Shown: one piece after another, positions 10,433-17,699 of the stretch
Position numbering within the stretch: the first letter of the stretch is position 1
How the letters are laid out: each line of letters starts with the position of its first letter
Origin: Promicromonospora sp049532985
GTDB lineage: Bacteria > Actinomycetota > Actinomycetes > Actinomycetales > Cellulomonadaceae
Length of the DNA: 64,000 nucleotides
Direction of reading: 5' to 3'
Assembly (NCBI RefSeq): GCF_049532985.1
Contig: NZ_CP186693.1
Coordinates: forward strand, 3,720,001 to 3,784,000
Made by a program: the position numbers and the translations under genes
The notes under the pieces: model-generated
The model's input: the letters and a program-made list of their open reading frames with translations, nothing else
Database searches by the model: none
Told to the model about the DNA's origin: nothing

Positions 10433-12090
10433 ATCCGCTCCGGTGCGCTCACGCCCAGCAGGTCCAGGCCGTTGGCCAGCACCGTGCGGACGGCGTCGTT
10501 CAGCCACAGGCGGGCCCGGTGGGCGTCCGTGACCTCCTCGTCGGGGTACGGCGTGACGCGCAGCTTCTCGTCGTCGTTGTACCAGGAGTGGAAGTCGCCG
10601 GCGAGCGCCTCCAGGTAGCGGGCCACGCGGTGCGGCTCGCGCAGCTCCGCGGCCTGGGCCACGATCCGCGGGAACTCGGTGAGGCGGCCGATCAGCGCCG
10701 TCTCCGAGGCGTGCGAGAGCTGGGCCGGGTCGAACCCGTCCGCGCGGCGTACGCCCCGCTCCTCGGCCTTGGTACCGATCTGCACGGTCCGGCTGTGCGC
10801 GTACTGCACGTAGAAGACCGGGTTGTCGTTGGTCTGCTTGAGCATGTCCTCGCCCTGCAGCTCCAGCGGCGTGTCCGCGGGGTAGCGCGCGAGCGAGTAG
10901 CGCACGGCGTCCTTGCCGATCCAGTCGACCAGGTCGCGCAGCTCGATGATGTTGCCGGCGCGCTTGGACAGCTTGGCGCCCCCGACGTTGACGAGCTGCC
11001 CGATGAGCACCTCGATGTTGGTCTCCGGGTCGTCCCCCGCGCAGGCAGCGATGGCCTTGAGGCGGTTGATGTAGCCGTGGTGGTCGGCGCCCAGCAGGTA
11101 GATCTTGCCGGGGAACCCGCGGTCCTTCTTCGACAGGTAGTACGCGGCGTCGGCGGCGAAGTAGGTGGGCTCGCCGTTCGCCCGGATCATCACGCGGTCC
11201 TTGTCGTCCGTGAAGTCCGTGGTGCGCAGCCAGACCGCGCCCTCCTGGTCGAAGACGTGCCCCTGCTCCCGCAGGCGGGCGACGGCCTTCTCGACGGCAC
11301 CGGAGCTGTGCAGGTCACGCTCGGAGAACCAGACGTCGAAGTGCACGCCGAAGTTCTCCAGCACCTCGCGGATCTCCGCGAGCTGGTGCGCGTAGCCCGC
11401 CTCACGGGCGACCGCGACGGCCTCGTCGTGCGGCAGCTCCGGCAGGTCGGGGCGGTCCGCGAGCACCTTGGTCGCGAGCTCCTTGACGTACTCGCCGCGG
11501 TAGCCGCCCTCGGGCACCTCACCGTCGGTGGCGCGCGCCAGCACGGACTCGCCGAAGCGGTCCATCTGGGCGCCCGCGTCGTTGATGTAGTACTCGGCGG
11601 TCACGTCGGCGCCCGCCGCGCGCAGGATGCGTGCCAGGGAGTCGCCCAGCGCGGCCCAGCGGGTGTGCCCGATGTGCAGGGGCCCGGTCGGGTTGGCGCT
11701 GATGTACTCCAGGTTGATGACCTGGCCGGTCAGGGCGTCGCCCCGACCGTACGCAGCGCCCGCCTCGACGATGGTGCGCGCCAGCTCGCCCGCCGCCGCG
11801 GCGTCGAGCGTGATGTTGAGGAAGCCCGGGCCGGCGACACCCACGGACTTGATGCCCGGCGTCGCCCCGAGGCGGGCCGCCAGGTCCTCGGCGAGCGCCC
11901 GCGGCGTCGTGCCCGCCTTCTTCGCGAGCTGGAGGGCCACGTTCGTGGCCCAGTCCCCGTGCTCTCGCTGCCTGGGTCGCTCCACATGGACCGACGCCGG
12001 GACGGCGTCGGCAGGCAGGGCGAGTGTGCCGTCGGCGACGGCCGCGGCCAGGGCAGCGCTCAGCGCTTCGGAGAGCTCGGTGGGGGTCAC
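10429..12090 (-). CDS. argS: Arginyl-tRNA synthetase
   Basis: A 553-residue class I aminoacyl-tRNA synthetase. An Add1-like N-terminal domain is followed by SANPTGPLHIGHTRWAALGD with the HIGH signature at residues 139-142, the KMSKS-equivalent GGAKLSKRAGN, and a C-terminal helical anticodon-binding domain (DNPVFYVQYAHSRT onward). It charges tRNA-Arg with arginine. The GTG start lacks a Shine-Dalgarno sequence, but TAGAAT stands six bases upstream, so the message is probably leaderless. Downstream lysA overlaps by four bases. Confidence 0.96.
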   Translation of the reverse strand: MTPTELSEALSAALAAAVADGTLALPADAVPASVHVERPRQREHGDWATNVALQLAKKAGTTPRALAEDLAARLGATPGIKSVGVAGPGFLNITLDAAAAGELARTIVEAGAAYGRGDALTGQVINLEYISANPTGPLHIGHTRWAALGDSLARILRAAGADVTAEYYINDAGAQMDRFGESVLARATDGEVPEGGYRGEYVKELATKVLADRPDLPELPHDEAVAVAREAGYAHQLAEIREVLENFGVHFDVWFSERDLHSSGAVEKAVARLREQGHVFDQEGAVWLRTTDFTDDKDRVMIRANGEPTYFAADAAYYLSKKDRGFPGKIYLLGADHHGYINRLKAIAACAGDDPETNIEVLIGQLVNVGGAKLSKRAGNIIELRDLVDWIGKDAVRYSLARYPADTPLELQGEDMLKQTNDNPVFYVQYAHSRTVQIGTKAEERGVRRADGFDPAQLSHASETALIGRLTEFPRIVAQAAELREPHRVARYLEALAGDFHSWYNDDEKLRVTPYPDEEVTDAHRARLWLNDAVRTVLANGLDLLGVSAPERM

Positions 12091-12096
12091 GGATCG

Positions 12097-12102
12097 ATTC
12101 TA
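12097..12102 (-). promoter_or_regulatory. -10 box TAGAAT of leaderless argS
   Basis: TAGAAT on the minus strand is followed by CGATCC and then the GTG start of argS. Spacing of six bases and no ribosome site indicate a leaderless transcript. Confidence 0.6.
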
Positions 12103-12148
12103 CGGGCCGGTCCGGGTCGGCCGCCCCGGTTGTCCACAGGCGGCGGGC

Positions 12149-12185
12149 GGCGGTGACGCACCCCACCCCGGGGCGCGTCACCGCC
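12149..12185 (-). terminator. Terminator downstream of the sigma-factor operon
   Basis: A GGCGGTGACGC / GCGTCACCGCC stem with an inner CCCC/GGGG pairing lies just past the stop at 12200 of the membrane protein gene and before the argS promoter. Confidence 0.65.
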
Positions 12186-12199
12186 GTCCGGCACAGCCA

Positions 12200-13744
12200 T
12201 CAGTCGGTGCCCACCTCGAGCGTGTCGAGGATCTGCCAGAACCGGTCGCCCGAGTCGGGCGGACCGTCGTAGGTGAGCTGCACGAACCTGCCATCGGGGA
12301 GCCGCACCTCGGCCCGCGCGTTGAACGCCGCGACCTCGGCCTCACCGTAGGCGGTGTAGTCGGTCATCCGGACGGTCGCGCGCTCGGCCCCCGGGACGTC
12401 GAGCCGGTACCCGCCGACCGGTATCTCACCGTTGCCGGCAAGCCCTGGCTCCTCGATCCAGGCGTTCAGCCCCTCGCCCGGGTCGCCCTGCGGCGCGGTC
12501 CGCACGACCGTGCCGTCGCCCCCGGACTGGTCCACCCAGTCCGAGGGCACCCGCAGGCGCAGGCCCGGCGCGTCCGAAACGACCACCCAGTCCTCCGGGA
12601 TCGCCGGCGCGTCGTCCACGAGCGGCCGGGCGTCCGTCAGGTCGCCGTAGGAGGGCAGGTCGGCCGCCTCCGGGGTGAACTCCAGGCTCCCGGCGATGGT
12701 CCGCACCACGCGGTCGCCGCCGGTGTCGTCGGGCGCGTAGACGTCGATGGAGTACGTCCGGCCCCCGGCCAGGCGGACCTCTATCCACGCGTGGAGCGTC
12801 CCGTCCTGCGGGTCGAGCTCGGCACCCGCGCGATCCGCGCCGGGCGGCGGCTCCATGGCGTACGTGTAGCCGAACTCGCCGTCCGGGTCCTGCGTGGTGG
12901 CGAGCGTGGTCACCTGCAGGCGGAGCCGTCCGTCCGGGTCGTCGATCGAGACGGTCGGCCAGTTGTCCTCCCGGGACGCGGACAGCGCGTCCTCCACCCA
13001 GTCGCCCGGCGTCGCGAACCGCAGTCCCTGGTGCTCCCGGACCGTCCAGTCCGCGGGGTGCTCCTCGACGACGTCGAGCGTGTTCCCCTGGACGTCGAAG
13101 TCCGCCTCGGTCGCGTCGGGATCGACCCGGACGCCCTCGACGAGCCGTTCGAACAGCTCCGGCGAGTCCGGTGCGTCGGGCAGGACCACGACGACCTGGA
13201 CGACTCGCCCGGACTCCAGCTCGACCTGCAGCACCCCCTGCGGCCCGACGTCCCAGCCCTCCTCCGCCAGCACATACTGTGCCGACTCCGCACCCGGCAC
13301 GTCGACGTCGACCAGGTCGGCCTCCGACTCGGACAACGAATCGCCGTCGTCGAGCGTCATGACGGTCACCGCAGAAGTCACCGCCGCGGGATCGAACGGC
13401 CCGTCCTGCTCGTCCGAACCCCAGGACGGGTACCCCTCGCCCTGGTCGTACGGTTCGAAGTCCGACGGCACCGACAAGATCAGCCCGCCCCCGGACACCT
13501 CGTACCAGCCGTCCCCGAAGGGCCAGCCAGCCGGCAGCACCTGCCTGCCACCGGCGACCAGGCCGCCGACGGTGGCGAGGGCCGCGACCGCGAGCGCCGC
13601 GACGCCGCCGATCACCCCGCGCCGGGTGCGCTCGTGGCGGATCGCCCGCCGTGCCATCGCCTCGCCGTCGATCCCGTCCACGGGCCCCACGTGGCTCGCG
13701 GCGTCGTGGATCAGGCTCACCAGCGTGTCGCTCTGCTCCCTCAT
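12200..13744 (-). CDS. Membrane-anchored protein, putative regulator partner of the adjacent ECF sigma factor
   Basis: 514 residues with a short cytosolic N-terminus (about 42 residues), one transmembrane helix near residues 43-66 (GVIGGVAALAVAALATVGGL), and a large extracytoplasmic part. The outside part seems to hold repeated units of the same style, each with a PSDW/PGDWV-like motif (VPSDFEPYD, ATPGDWVEDAL, VPSDWVDQSG). Not a recognised family. Its ATG overlaps the sigma-factor stop as ATGA, so both are made together. That arrangement and the topology match anti-sigma factors of SigE-family sigma factors, but no zinc-binding HxxxCxxC motif is present, so the anti-sigma role is inferred. 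Confidence 0.6.
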   Translation of the reverse strand: MREQSDTLVSLIHDAASHVGPVDGIDGEAMARRAIRHERTRRGVIGGVAALAVAALATVGGLVAGGRQVLPAGWPFGDGWYEVSGGGLILSVPSDFEPYDQGEGYPSWGSDEQDGPFDPAAVTSAVTVMTLDDGDSLSESEADLVDVDVPGAESAQYVLAEEGWDVGPQGVLQVELESGRVVQVVVVLPDAPDSPELFERLVEGVRVDPDATEADFDVQGNTLDVVEEHPADWTVREHQGLRFATPGDWVEDALSASREDNWPTVSIDDPDGRLRLQVTTLATTQDPDGEFGYTYAMEPPPGADRAGAELDPQDGTLHAWIEVRLAGGRTYSIDVYAPDDTGGDRVVRTIAGSLEFTPEAADLPSYGDLTDARPLVDDAPAIPEDWVVVSDAPGLRLRVPSDWVDQSGGDGTVVRTAPQGDPGEGLNAWIEEPGLAGNGEIPVGGYRLDVPGAERATVRMTDYTAYGEAEVAAFNARAEVRLPDGRFVQLTYDGPPDSGDRFWQILDTLEVGTD

Positions 13745-14331
13745 GACTGCGCCTCCTTCCGTGAGGTGTCCGGCGATCCGCCGTCGTCCGACTGCTCCAC
13801 TCCCAGCACGTCCCGCAGCCGGTCGAGCCCACGGGACGCGCCGGACTTGACAGCCCCCACGGAGATCCCGAGGTCTTCGGCGGTCTGCTTCTCCGTGCGG
13901 TCCAGCAGGTAGCGCAGGACGACGACGCGCCGCTGCGCTGCCGGGAGCTGCCGCAGGGCGCGCACGAGCTCGTCCCGGTCGACGACGTGCTGCGTGCCAT
14001 CGGGTGCGGCGCCCGGGCGCAGGTCGGCCGGGGCCACCAGGACGTCCCGCTTGGTGCGCCGCCAGGTGTCGATCCGGGCCGTGGCGATCACCCTGCGGGC
14101 GTAGGCGAACGGGTCGCCGTCGCCCACCCTGCCCCAGACCCGGTAGGTCCGTTCCAGCGCGAGCTGCACGAGGTCGGCGGCCCGGTGCGCGTCCCCGCAC
14201 AGCAGGTAGGCGATGCGGGACAGCTCGGGTGAGCGGTCGCTGGCGAACGCCGTGAAGCGTTCGGCCGCCGTGCCCGTGGTCACCACCCGGGCGCGAGGGT
14301 CGTCGATGACCGCCGCATCGTCACTCGTCAT
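13741..14331 (-). CDS. SigE-family ECF RNA polymerase sigma factor
   Basis: 196 residues. Region 2 is FASDRSPELSRIAYLLCGD and AADLVQLALERTYRVWGRV; region 4 is ALRQLPAAQRRVVVLRYLLD then EDLGISVGAVKSGASRGLDR. These match the actinobacterial SigE-type ECF family. ATG at 14331 follows GAGGTGG; GTG nine bases earlier is less well placed. It is the promoter-proximal gene of a two-gene operon with a membrane protein that may hold it inactive. Target genes and signal are unknown. Confidence 0.88.
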   Translation of the reverse strand: MTSDDAAVIDDPRARVVTTGTAAERFTAFASDRSPELSRIAYLLCGDAHRAADLVQLALERTYRVWGRVGDGDPFAYARRVIATARIDTWRRTKRDVLVAPADLRPGAAPDGTQHVVDRDELVRALRQLPAAQRRVVVLRYLLDRTEKQTAEDLGISVGAVKSGASRGLDRLRDVLGVEQSDDGGSPDTSRKEAQS

Positions 14332-14537
14332 GTGCGCCACCTCGTTCGTCGTCCGCGTACCGGTTCGTACGCCTCTGGGGTCGAGCTCTTCGCGGGATCA
14401 CGGCACACAGACGCATGCGGCGAGCAGAAGGTTGCCACGACGGTGCACGTCACGCGCCCGGGTGCACACGACGGGCTGCTTACCTGGTAGTCTCACTTCG
14501 GCCGTTACGGGAGCACGATCTCCCTGCCGACGGTCTC

Positions 14538-14610
14538 GCGCCTGTAGCTCAGTGGATAGAGCGTCTGCCTCCGGAGCAGAAGGTCGGGGGTTCGAATCCC
14601 TTCAGGCGCA
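14538..14610 (+). tRNA. tRNA-Arg (anticodon CCG)
   Basis: A 73-nt cloverleaf. Acceptor stem GCGCCTG pairs with CAGGCGC (14603-14609) and the discriminator is A. D arm GCTCAGTGGATAGAGC; anticodon stem TCTGC/GCAGA with loop CTCCGGA, anticodon CCG; T arm GGGGGTTCGAATCCCTT. CCA is not encoded. The 3' half (from 14569) is duplicated at 19767-19810, so this tRNA is the integration site of the element downstream, and the element restores the complete gene. Confidence 0.97.
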
Positions 14611-14612
14611 CA
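14569..14612 (+). repeat. attL core, 44-bp direct repeat
   Basis: The 44 bases from the anticodon loop of tRNA-Arg to two bases beyond its 3' end recur exactly at 19767-19810. This is the classic footprint of a tyrosine integrase that uses a tRNA 3' end. Confidence 0.92.
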
Positions 14613-14615
14613 GAC

Positions 14616-14661
14616 AAAAACAGCCCGTGACCAGCGCGAACGCTGGTCACGGGCTGTTTTT
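14616..14661 (+). terminator. Element-borne terminator directly after tRNA-Arg
   Basis: Perfect 21-base arms (14616-14636, 14641-14661) around CGAA, ending in a T run. It lies six bases after the tRNA and belongs to the element; the displaced chromosomal terminator lies past attR at 19818-19860. Confidence 0.85.
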
Positions 14662-14688
14662 CTTTTCCGCCTGCGAAGCCTTCTCGCA

Positions 14689-14710
14689 GTACTGCTGGAC
14701 TAACTGCTGG
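14689..14710 (+). repeat. 22-bp direct repeat, left copy (candidate integrase or excisionase arm site)
   Basis: A GTACTGCTGGACT...CTGCTGG unit recurs at 19646-19667 with one mismatch. Each copy contains CTGCTGG twice. It lies 76 bp inside attL; the other copy lies 99 bp inside attR, in the same orientation. Position and pairing suggest arm-type binding sites. Confidence 0.55.
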
Positions 14711-14779
14711 AGTATGACCTGCGGGTAGCGTGTCACGGTGGCGAGCAGGAGCCTGCTCCCGGCGTGGCGGAGGTGGTCA

Positions 14780-15382
14780 ATGTTCTGGCAATCGACTCTC
14801 GGTGGCATCGTCATTGGTGCTGGGCTCGGGCTGCTCTCCAACTTCGTCGTGTGGCTGATTGCAACGCGCCGCGATGATCGCATCGAGGCTCGACGAACAC
14901 GTCGAGACTCCGGGATCGAATGCCTGCGCCATGCGTACAGGCTCCGCGAGACGACGAGCCGACTGCTCGCGGTCAATGCCGCCGTACGACACTTTGCGAA
15001 CGAGGGCGAGGTGCCGCCAGATCTGCGCGCAGAGCAGGAGCAAAGTTGGTCCGACTGGGAAGCAACGTCGAGAAGGTTCGGCGAACAAGTCCACGTGGCG
15101 CGGGCGACTGCGGATCCTGATGTGTGGGAGAGCTTCGCCATTATCGGCCAGATGGAGAACTCGTACATGCCCGACAGGGCCTCGCCGCATGCTGGACCTG
15201 ATAGCGATGACAAGGATGGTGCATTCGTGCGACACCTTGACGCAGGCCTCGCCGCACTTGCCGACATGGTCTCCGTCGACGCGCGCATCCACGTCGGGCT
15301 CCGCAAGCGATGGTGGCAGCGGTTTGTGGCATGGGTACGACGGATCCGGGACTGGATCCGAGACTGGTGGCTACGAGGATGA
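14780..15382 (+). CDS. Hypothetical membrane-anchored protein (element cargo)
   Basis: 200 residues, family not recognised. One N-terminal transmembrane helix (IVIGAGLGLLSNFVVWLIA, about residues 9-27) is followed by a strongly basic stretch (RRDDRIEARRTRRDS) and a mainly helical soluble part. The C-terminus is rich in Trp and Arg (RKRWWQRFVAWVRRIRDW). The positive charge after the helix suggests the soluble domain is cytosolic. ATG at 14780 follows GGAGGTGG; an in-frame GTG 14 codons earlier has no ribosome site. Its plan (one N-terminal helix, basic linker, helical cytosolic domain) resembles the other cargo protein at 19055. Element location and low GC indicate horizontal acquisition. Function unknown. 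Confidence 0.65.
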   Translation: MFWQSTLGGIVIGAGLGLLSNFVVWLIATRRDDRIEARRTRRDSGIECLRHAYRLRETTSRLLAVNAAVRHFANEGEVPPDLRAEQEQSWSDWEATSRRFGEQVHVARATADPDVWESFAIIGQMENSYMPDRASPHAGPDSDDKDGAFVRHLDAGLAALADMVSVDARIHVGLRKRWWQRFVAWVRRIRDWIRDWWLRG

Positions 15383-15584
15383 CCGGGCGACGCGGGCAGA
15401 ACCTCTGCGGAAGTCCCGAGCGCGTTCTGGTGCCACTTCCTAATCCCTGCTGCCCGGGCTCATGCCCGCGCGGGTGAACATTGCAGTTCACCCGGCCACG
15501 CCCTGAATTGTGCACGTGTGCGGCCTATCGTCGTATTGGTCAGGCCCGGCACGAACGGGCGACCTGCTCGGCAAGGGAGCCGAT

Positions 15585-15734
15585 ATGGCGCGGCGAAGGA
15601 ACGGCAGCGACACCTGGCACTTCTGCAGGAACTGCTCACAGTGGCCGACGAGCAACTACGTGGACGGCACTGGCAATTCGGGCGAGAAATGCAACGAGTG
15701 CTTGGCCAAGCGGCGATCGGGAAACTGCGGCTAG
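15585..15734 (+). CDS. Small zinc-ribbon protein (49 aa, element cargo)
   Basis: MARRRNGSDTWHF begins a 49-residue protein with two CxxC knuckles (CRNC and CNEC) 21 residues apart, enough to bind one zinc ion as a ribbon. AGGGAG lies six bases before ATG 15585. Such mini-proteins are common in actinophages and integrative elements but have no assigned function. A strong hairpin follows at 15776-15811. The open frame extends 25 codons further upstream without a ribosome site. Confidence 0.6.
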   Translation: MARRRNGSDTWHFCRNCSQWPTSNYVDGTGNSGEKCNECLAKRRSGNCG

Positions 15735-15775
15735 TTCACCCCTGCTGGGCACGTCGCTCGGCCTAGCAGCCACCA

Positions 15776-15811
15776 CGAAGGCCCCCGCTGCCTGGGCAGT
15801 GGGGGCCTTCG
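15776..15811. terminator. Bidirectional terminator between zinc-ribbon gene and integrase
   Basis: CGAAGGCCCCC pairs with GGGGGCCTTCG, with an inner CTGCC/GGCAG stem. It sits between convergent genes. Confidence 0.75.
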
Positions 15812-15847
15812 CTGGGCGTTGGCCGAGGTGGGAAGCACCGTCGATCT

Positions 15848-17008
15848 CTAGCCGAATACCTCGTCCATCGCTCGTGCGCCGGTTTGCATTACCGGCCGCA
15901 GCTCGTGCCTGTAAACGGTTTCCGTCGTCGCGATGTCACTGTGTCCGACGAGGCGCGACACCTCCTCGATCGGTACGTTACTCGCAGACAACAGCGACAC
16001 GAAGGAGTGCCGCAGCTCGCGAGGCGTCCAATCCTCCGGATCGATGCCGGACACGCCACGGAGCGCGATCCGGAAGTCACGGCGGACGTTGTCGGCCCGA
16101 AGCGCCGTACCGGCACCAGTGGTGAACACCAGACCCGAGAGCGGCCATGCCTCCCCCATGGCGCGGCGCCGGTCGTCCTGCCAGGCCCACTGCCGCTGAC
16201 ACGCCCGGACCGCGATGCTGGGCAGCGCGAGCGTTCGACGCGACTTCGGTGTCTTGGTGTCGCTGCCAAGCCGCACGGAGCGCCACACCCATACGTGGGG
16301 CGCTGAACCGTCCTCCGGCTTGAGGTGGACGTGGTCCCAACGGAGTGCACGCGCTTCCTCAGTCCGCACTCCGGTGGTGAGCGAGACGACGATGTACGGG
16401 TACATCCAATGCTCACGCGCGTGCGCGCTCTCAAGAATCGCCCGAACTTGGTCCGGCGTGAGCGACTTGGACGGGCGGCCAGCCCGACCCTTGGGCGGCT
16501 GAACCAGGGTGGTCACGTTCCGCTCTGCGAGGCCCAAAGTCATGGCTCGGCCGATCGACCGGCGGAGAACCGACAGCACTTGCTTGAGCGCGGAGCGGCC
16601 CAGTTTGGGAGCGAGCTCGTGCATCCACTTCTCGACCTCGACGGCTCGCAGGTCCTAGATTCGCCGCCCGCCGAGATGAGGCTTGATGTGGTGCTCGTAG
16701 AAGTCGCGGTTGTTCCGCTCCGTGTTCGCACCAACCTCCGTCCGACCGTACTTGAGCCAGTCTTCGACAGCGAGGCCAACGGTGTAGCGCTCCGCACCCT
16801 GAACGATGCCCGCTTCGTACTTGCGAACACGCTCGCGGAGCGACTTGAGGGCAGCTGTCTCGCTCGTCCCCGAGGCTGTCTTGCGGATGGGGTTTCCGCG
16901 ACCGTCGTAGCCGACGATCTTCTCGGCGATGTACCGGCCGCGCTTCTCGTTGAAGTACGCACCGCCCTCACCCCGAGGGCGGCGCGACTTCTTCTGCCCC
17001 TCGCTCAC
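15848..17008 (-). pseudogene. Tyrosine-type integrase split by an in-frame amber codon
   Basis: Residues 1-117 (GTG at 17008) hold the arm-binding/SAM-like N-terminal part: GEGGAYFNEKRGRYIAEKIV and ERNNRDFYEHHIKPHLGGRRI. A TAG then stands at 16657-16655. The same frame continues DLRAVEVEKW and, from ATG 16624, MHELAPKLGRSALKQVL through the catalytic domain: the first Arg in TTGVRTEEARAL, box II PRELRHSFVSLL, GHSDIATTETVYRHEL with the tyrosine nucleophile. Only one base need have changed (for example CAG or GAG to TAG). Without readthrough, integrase is absent or made as a 258-residue catalytic fragment. The GTG start overlaps the excisionase stop. A sequencing error is the alternative. Confidence 0.85.
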
Positions 17009-17235
17009 GCGGCCACCTCCAGCGTCTGGACGTACTCGGCGCAGGCGGCCACTGGTACGCGGCGGCTACCGCCGATCTTGACGGTGCGCAGGTCCCCGCA
17101 GCGGATCAGAGCGTATACCTGCGTGCGGGAGATGCGGAGCGCTTCGGCTGCTTCCTCGACGCGGTACAGCAGGGGTGTGACGGCGGTGATGGTGGGTTCG
17201 GTCGCGGTGTAGACCGGCGGTGTGGCGGTGGCCAT
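17005..17235 (-). CDS. xis: Helix-turn-helix excisionase-like protein
   Basis: 76 residues. A MerR-like helix-turn-helix of the excisionase/AlpA type spans about residues 24-70: LLYRVEEAAEALRISRTQVY, then LIRCGDLRTVKIGGSRRVP. The first 20 residues are Thr/Pro-rich. It lies directly upstream of the integrase, overlapping by four bases (GTGA), the standard xis-int order in actinobacterial integrative elements. Predicted role: DNA bending factor needed for excision. Because the integrase is interrupted, the protein may have no partner. Confidence 0.8.
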   Translation of the reverse strand: MATATPPVYTATEPTITAVTPLLYRVEEAAEALRISRTQVYALIRCGDLRTVKIGGSRRVPVAACAEYVQTLEVAA

Positions 17236-17287
17236 GGTGGGGTCTCCCTGGTGCGTTCGGCAGGCGGTGCGGGTGGTGTCTGAGGGG

Positions 17288-17316
17288 GGTTAGGGGTGAC
17301 GGGTGCCACCCCTAAA
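17288..17316. repeat. Imperfect inverted repeat TTAGGGGTGAC / GCCACCCCTAA
   Basis: A near copy of the 17361 palindrome (TTAGGGGTGAC, five bases, then GCCACCCCTAA, one mismatch), lying upstream of xis. Two copies 70 bp apart suggest an operator or iteron pair rather than only a terminator. Confidence 0.45.
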
Positions 17317-17360
17317 TGTCACGCCTAGAAATGGGGTCTGACCTGGGGTTTTAGCCGTGA

Positions 17361-17393
17361 CGGTTAGGGGTGACGTTGTGTCACCCCTAACCG
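17361..17393. repeat. Perfect inverted repeat CGGTTAGGGGTGAC-N5-GTCACCCCTAACCG
   Basis: 14-base perfect arms with a five-base loop, between the replication-gene remnant and xis. It could be a terminator for the remnant, but there is no T run on either side. Recurrence at 17288 favours a protein-binding site for the XRE-TPR regulator or excisionase. Confidence 0.55.
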
Positions 17394-17401
17394 CCTACGG
17401 G

Positions 17402-17698
17402 TCACGGTCGGCGGCGGAGCAGGGTGCGTGGCTGGCCCCGGTATTCGTCGTCGTGCCGGTCGACCAGGCCGCGCCGGATCAGCTCGTCGGTGGCGGCCTC
17501 GAAGTAGTCCCGCAGGGTCGGCCCGAGGGCGCGACGGATGGTGTTGGCGGAGACGGGGTCGGTGTCGAGCTTGGCGAGGATCTTGCGGGCAGTGCGCTCG
17601 ACGGCGGCGGTGTCGTGGTGCTCGTCGAACGCGAGGCTCTGGTCGATGACGTCGAGGTCGACTGGCTGACCGCCGTCGGCGGAAAGGGGTACGCACAG
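17402..17698 (-). pseudogene. 3'-terminal remnant of a replication-type gene (no start codon)
   Basis: The minus frame ending at TGA 17402 reads LCVPLSADGGQPVDLDVIDQ, FDEHHDTAAVERTARKILAK, TIRRALGPTLRDYFEAATDE and RRGLVDRHDDEYRGQPRTLL, about 98 residues of clean helical, winged-helix-like coding sequence. It has no ATG, GTG or TTG before the open frame closes about 20 bp upstream, where the XRE regulator begins on the other strand. In actinobacterial elements a primase/helicase or other replication protein normally sits upstream of xis, so this is probably its C-terminal end left by a deletion. The family assignment is tentative. Confidence 0.5.
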
Positions 17699-17699
17699 G

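Noticed and set aside
16655..16657. Pyrrolysine insertion at the integrase TAG
   Set aside because: Nothing in the window suggests pyrrolysine machinery, and the host group is not known to use it; a point mutation or sequencing error is simpler.
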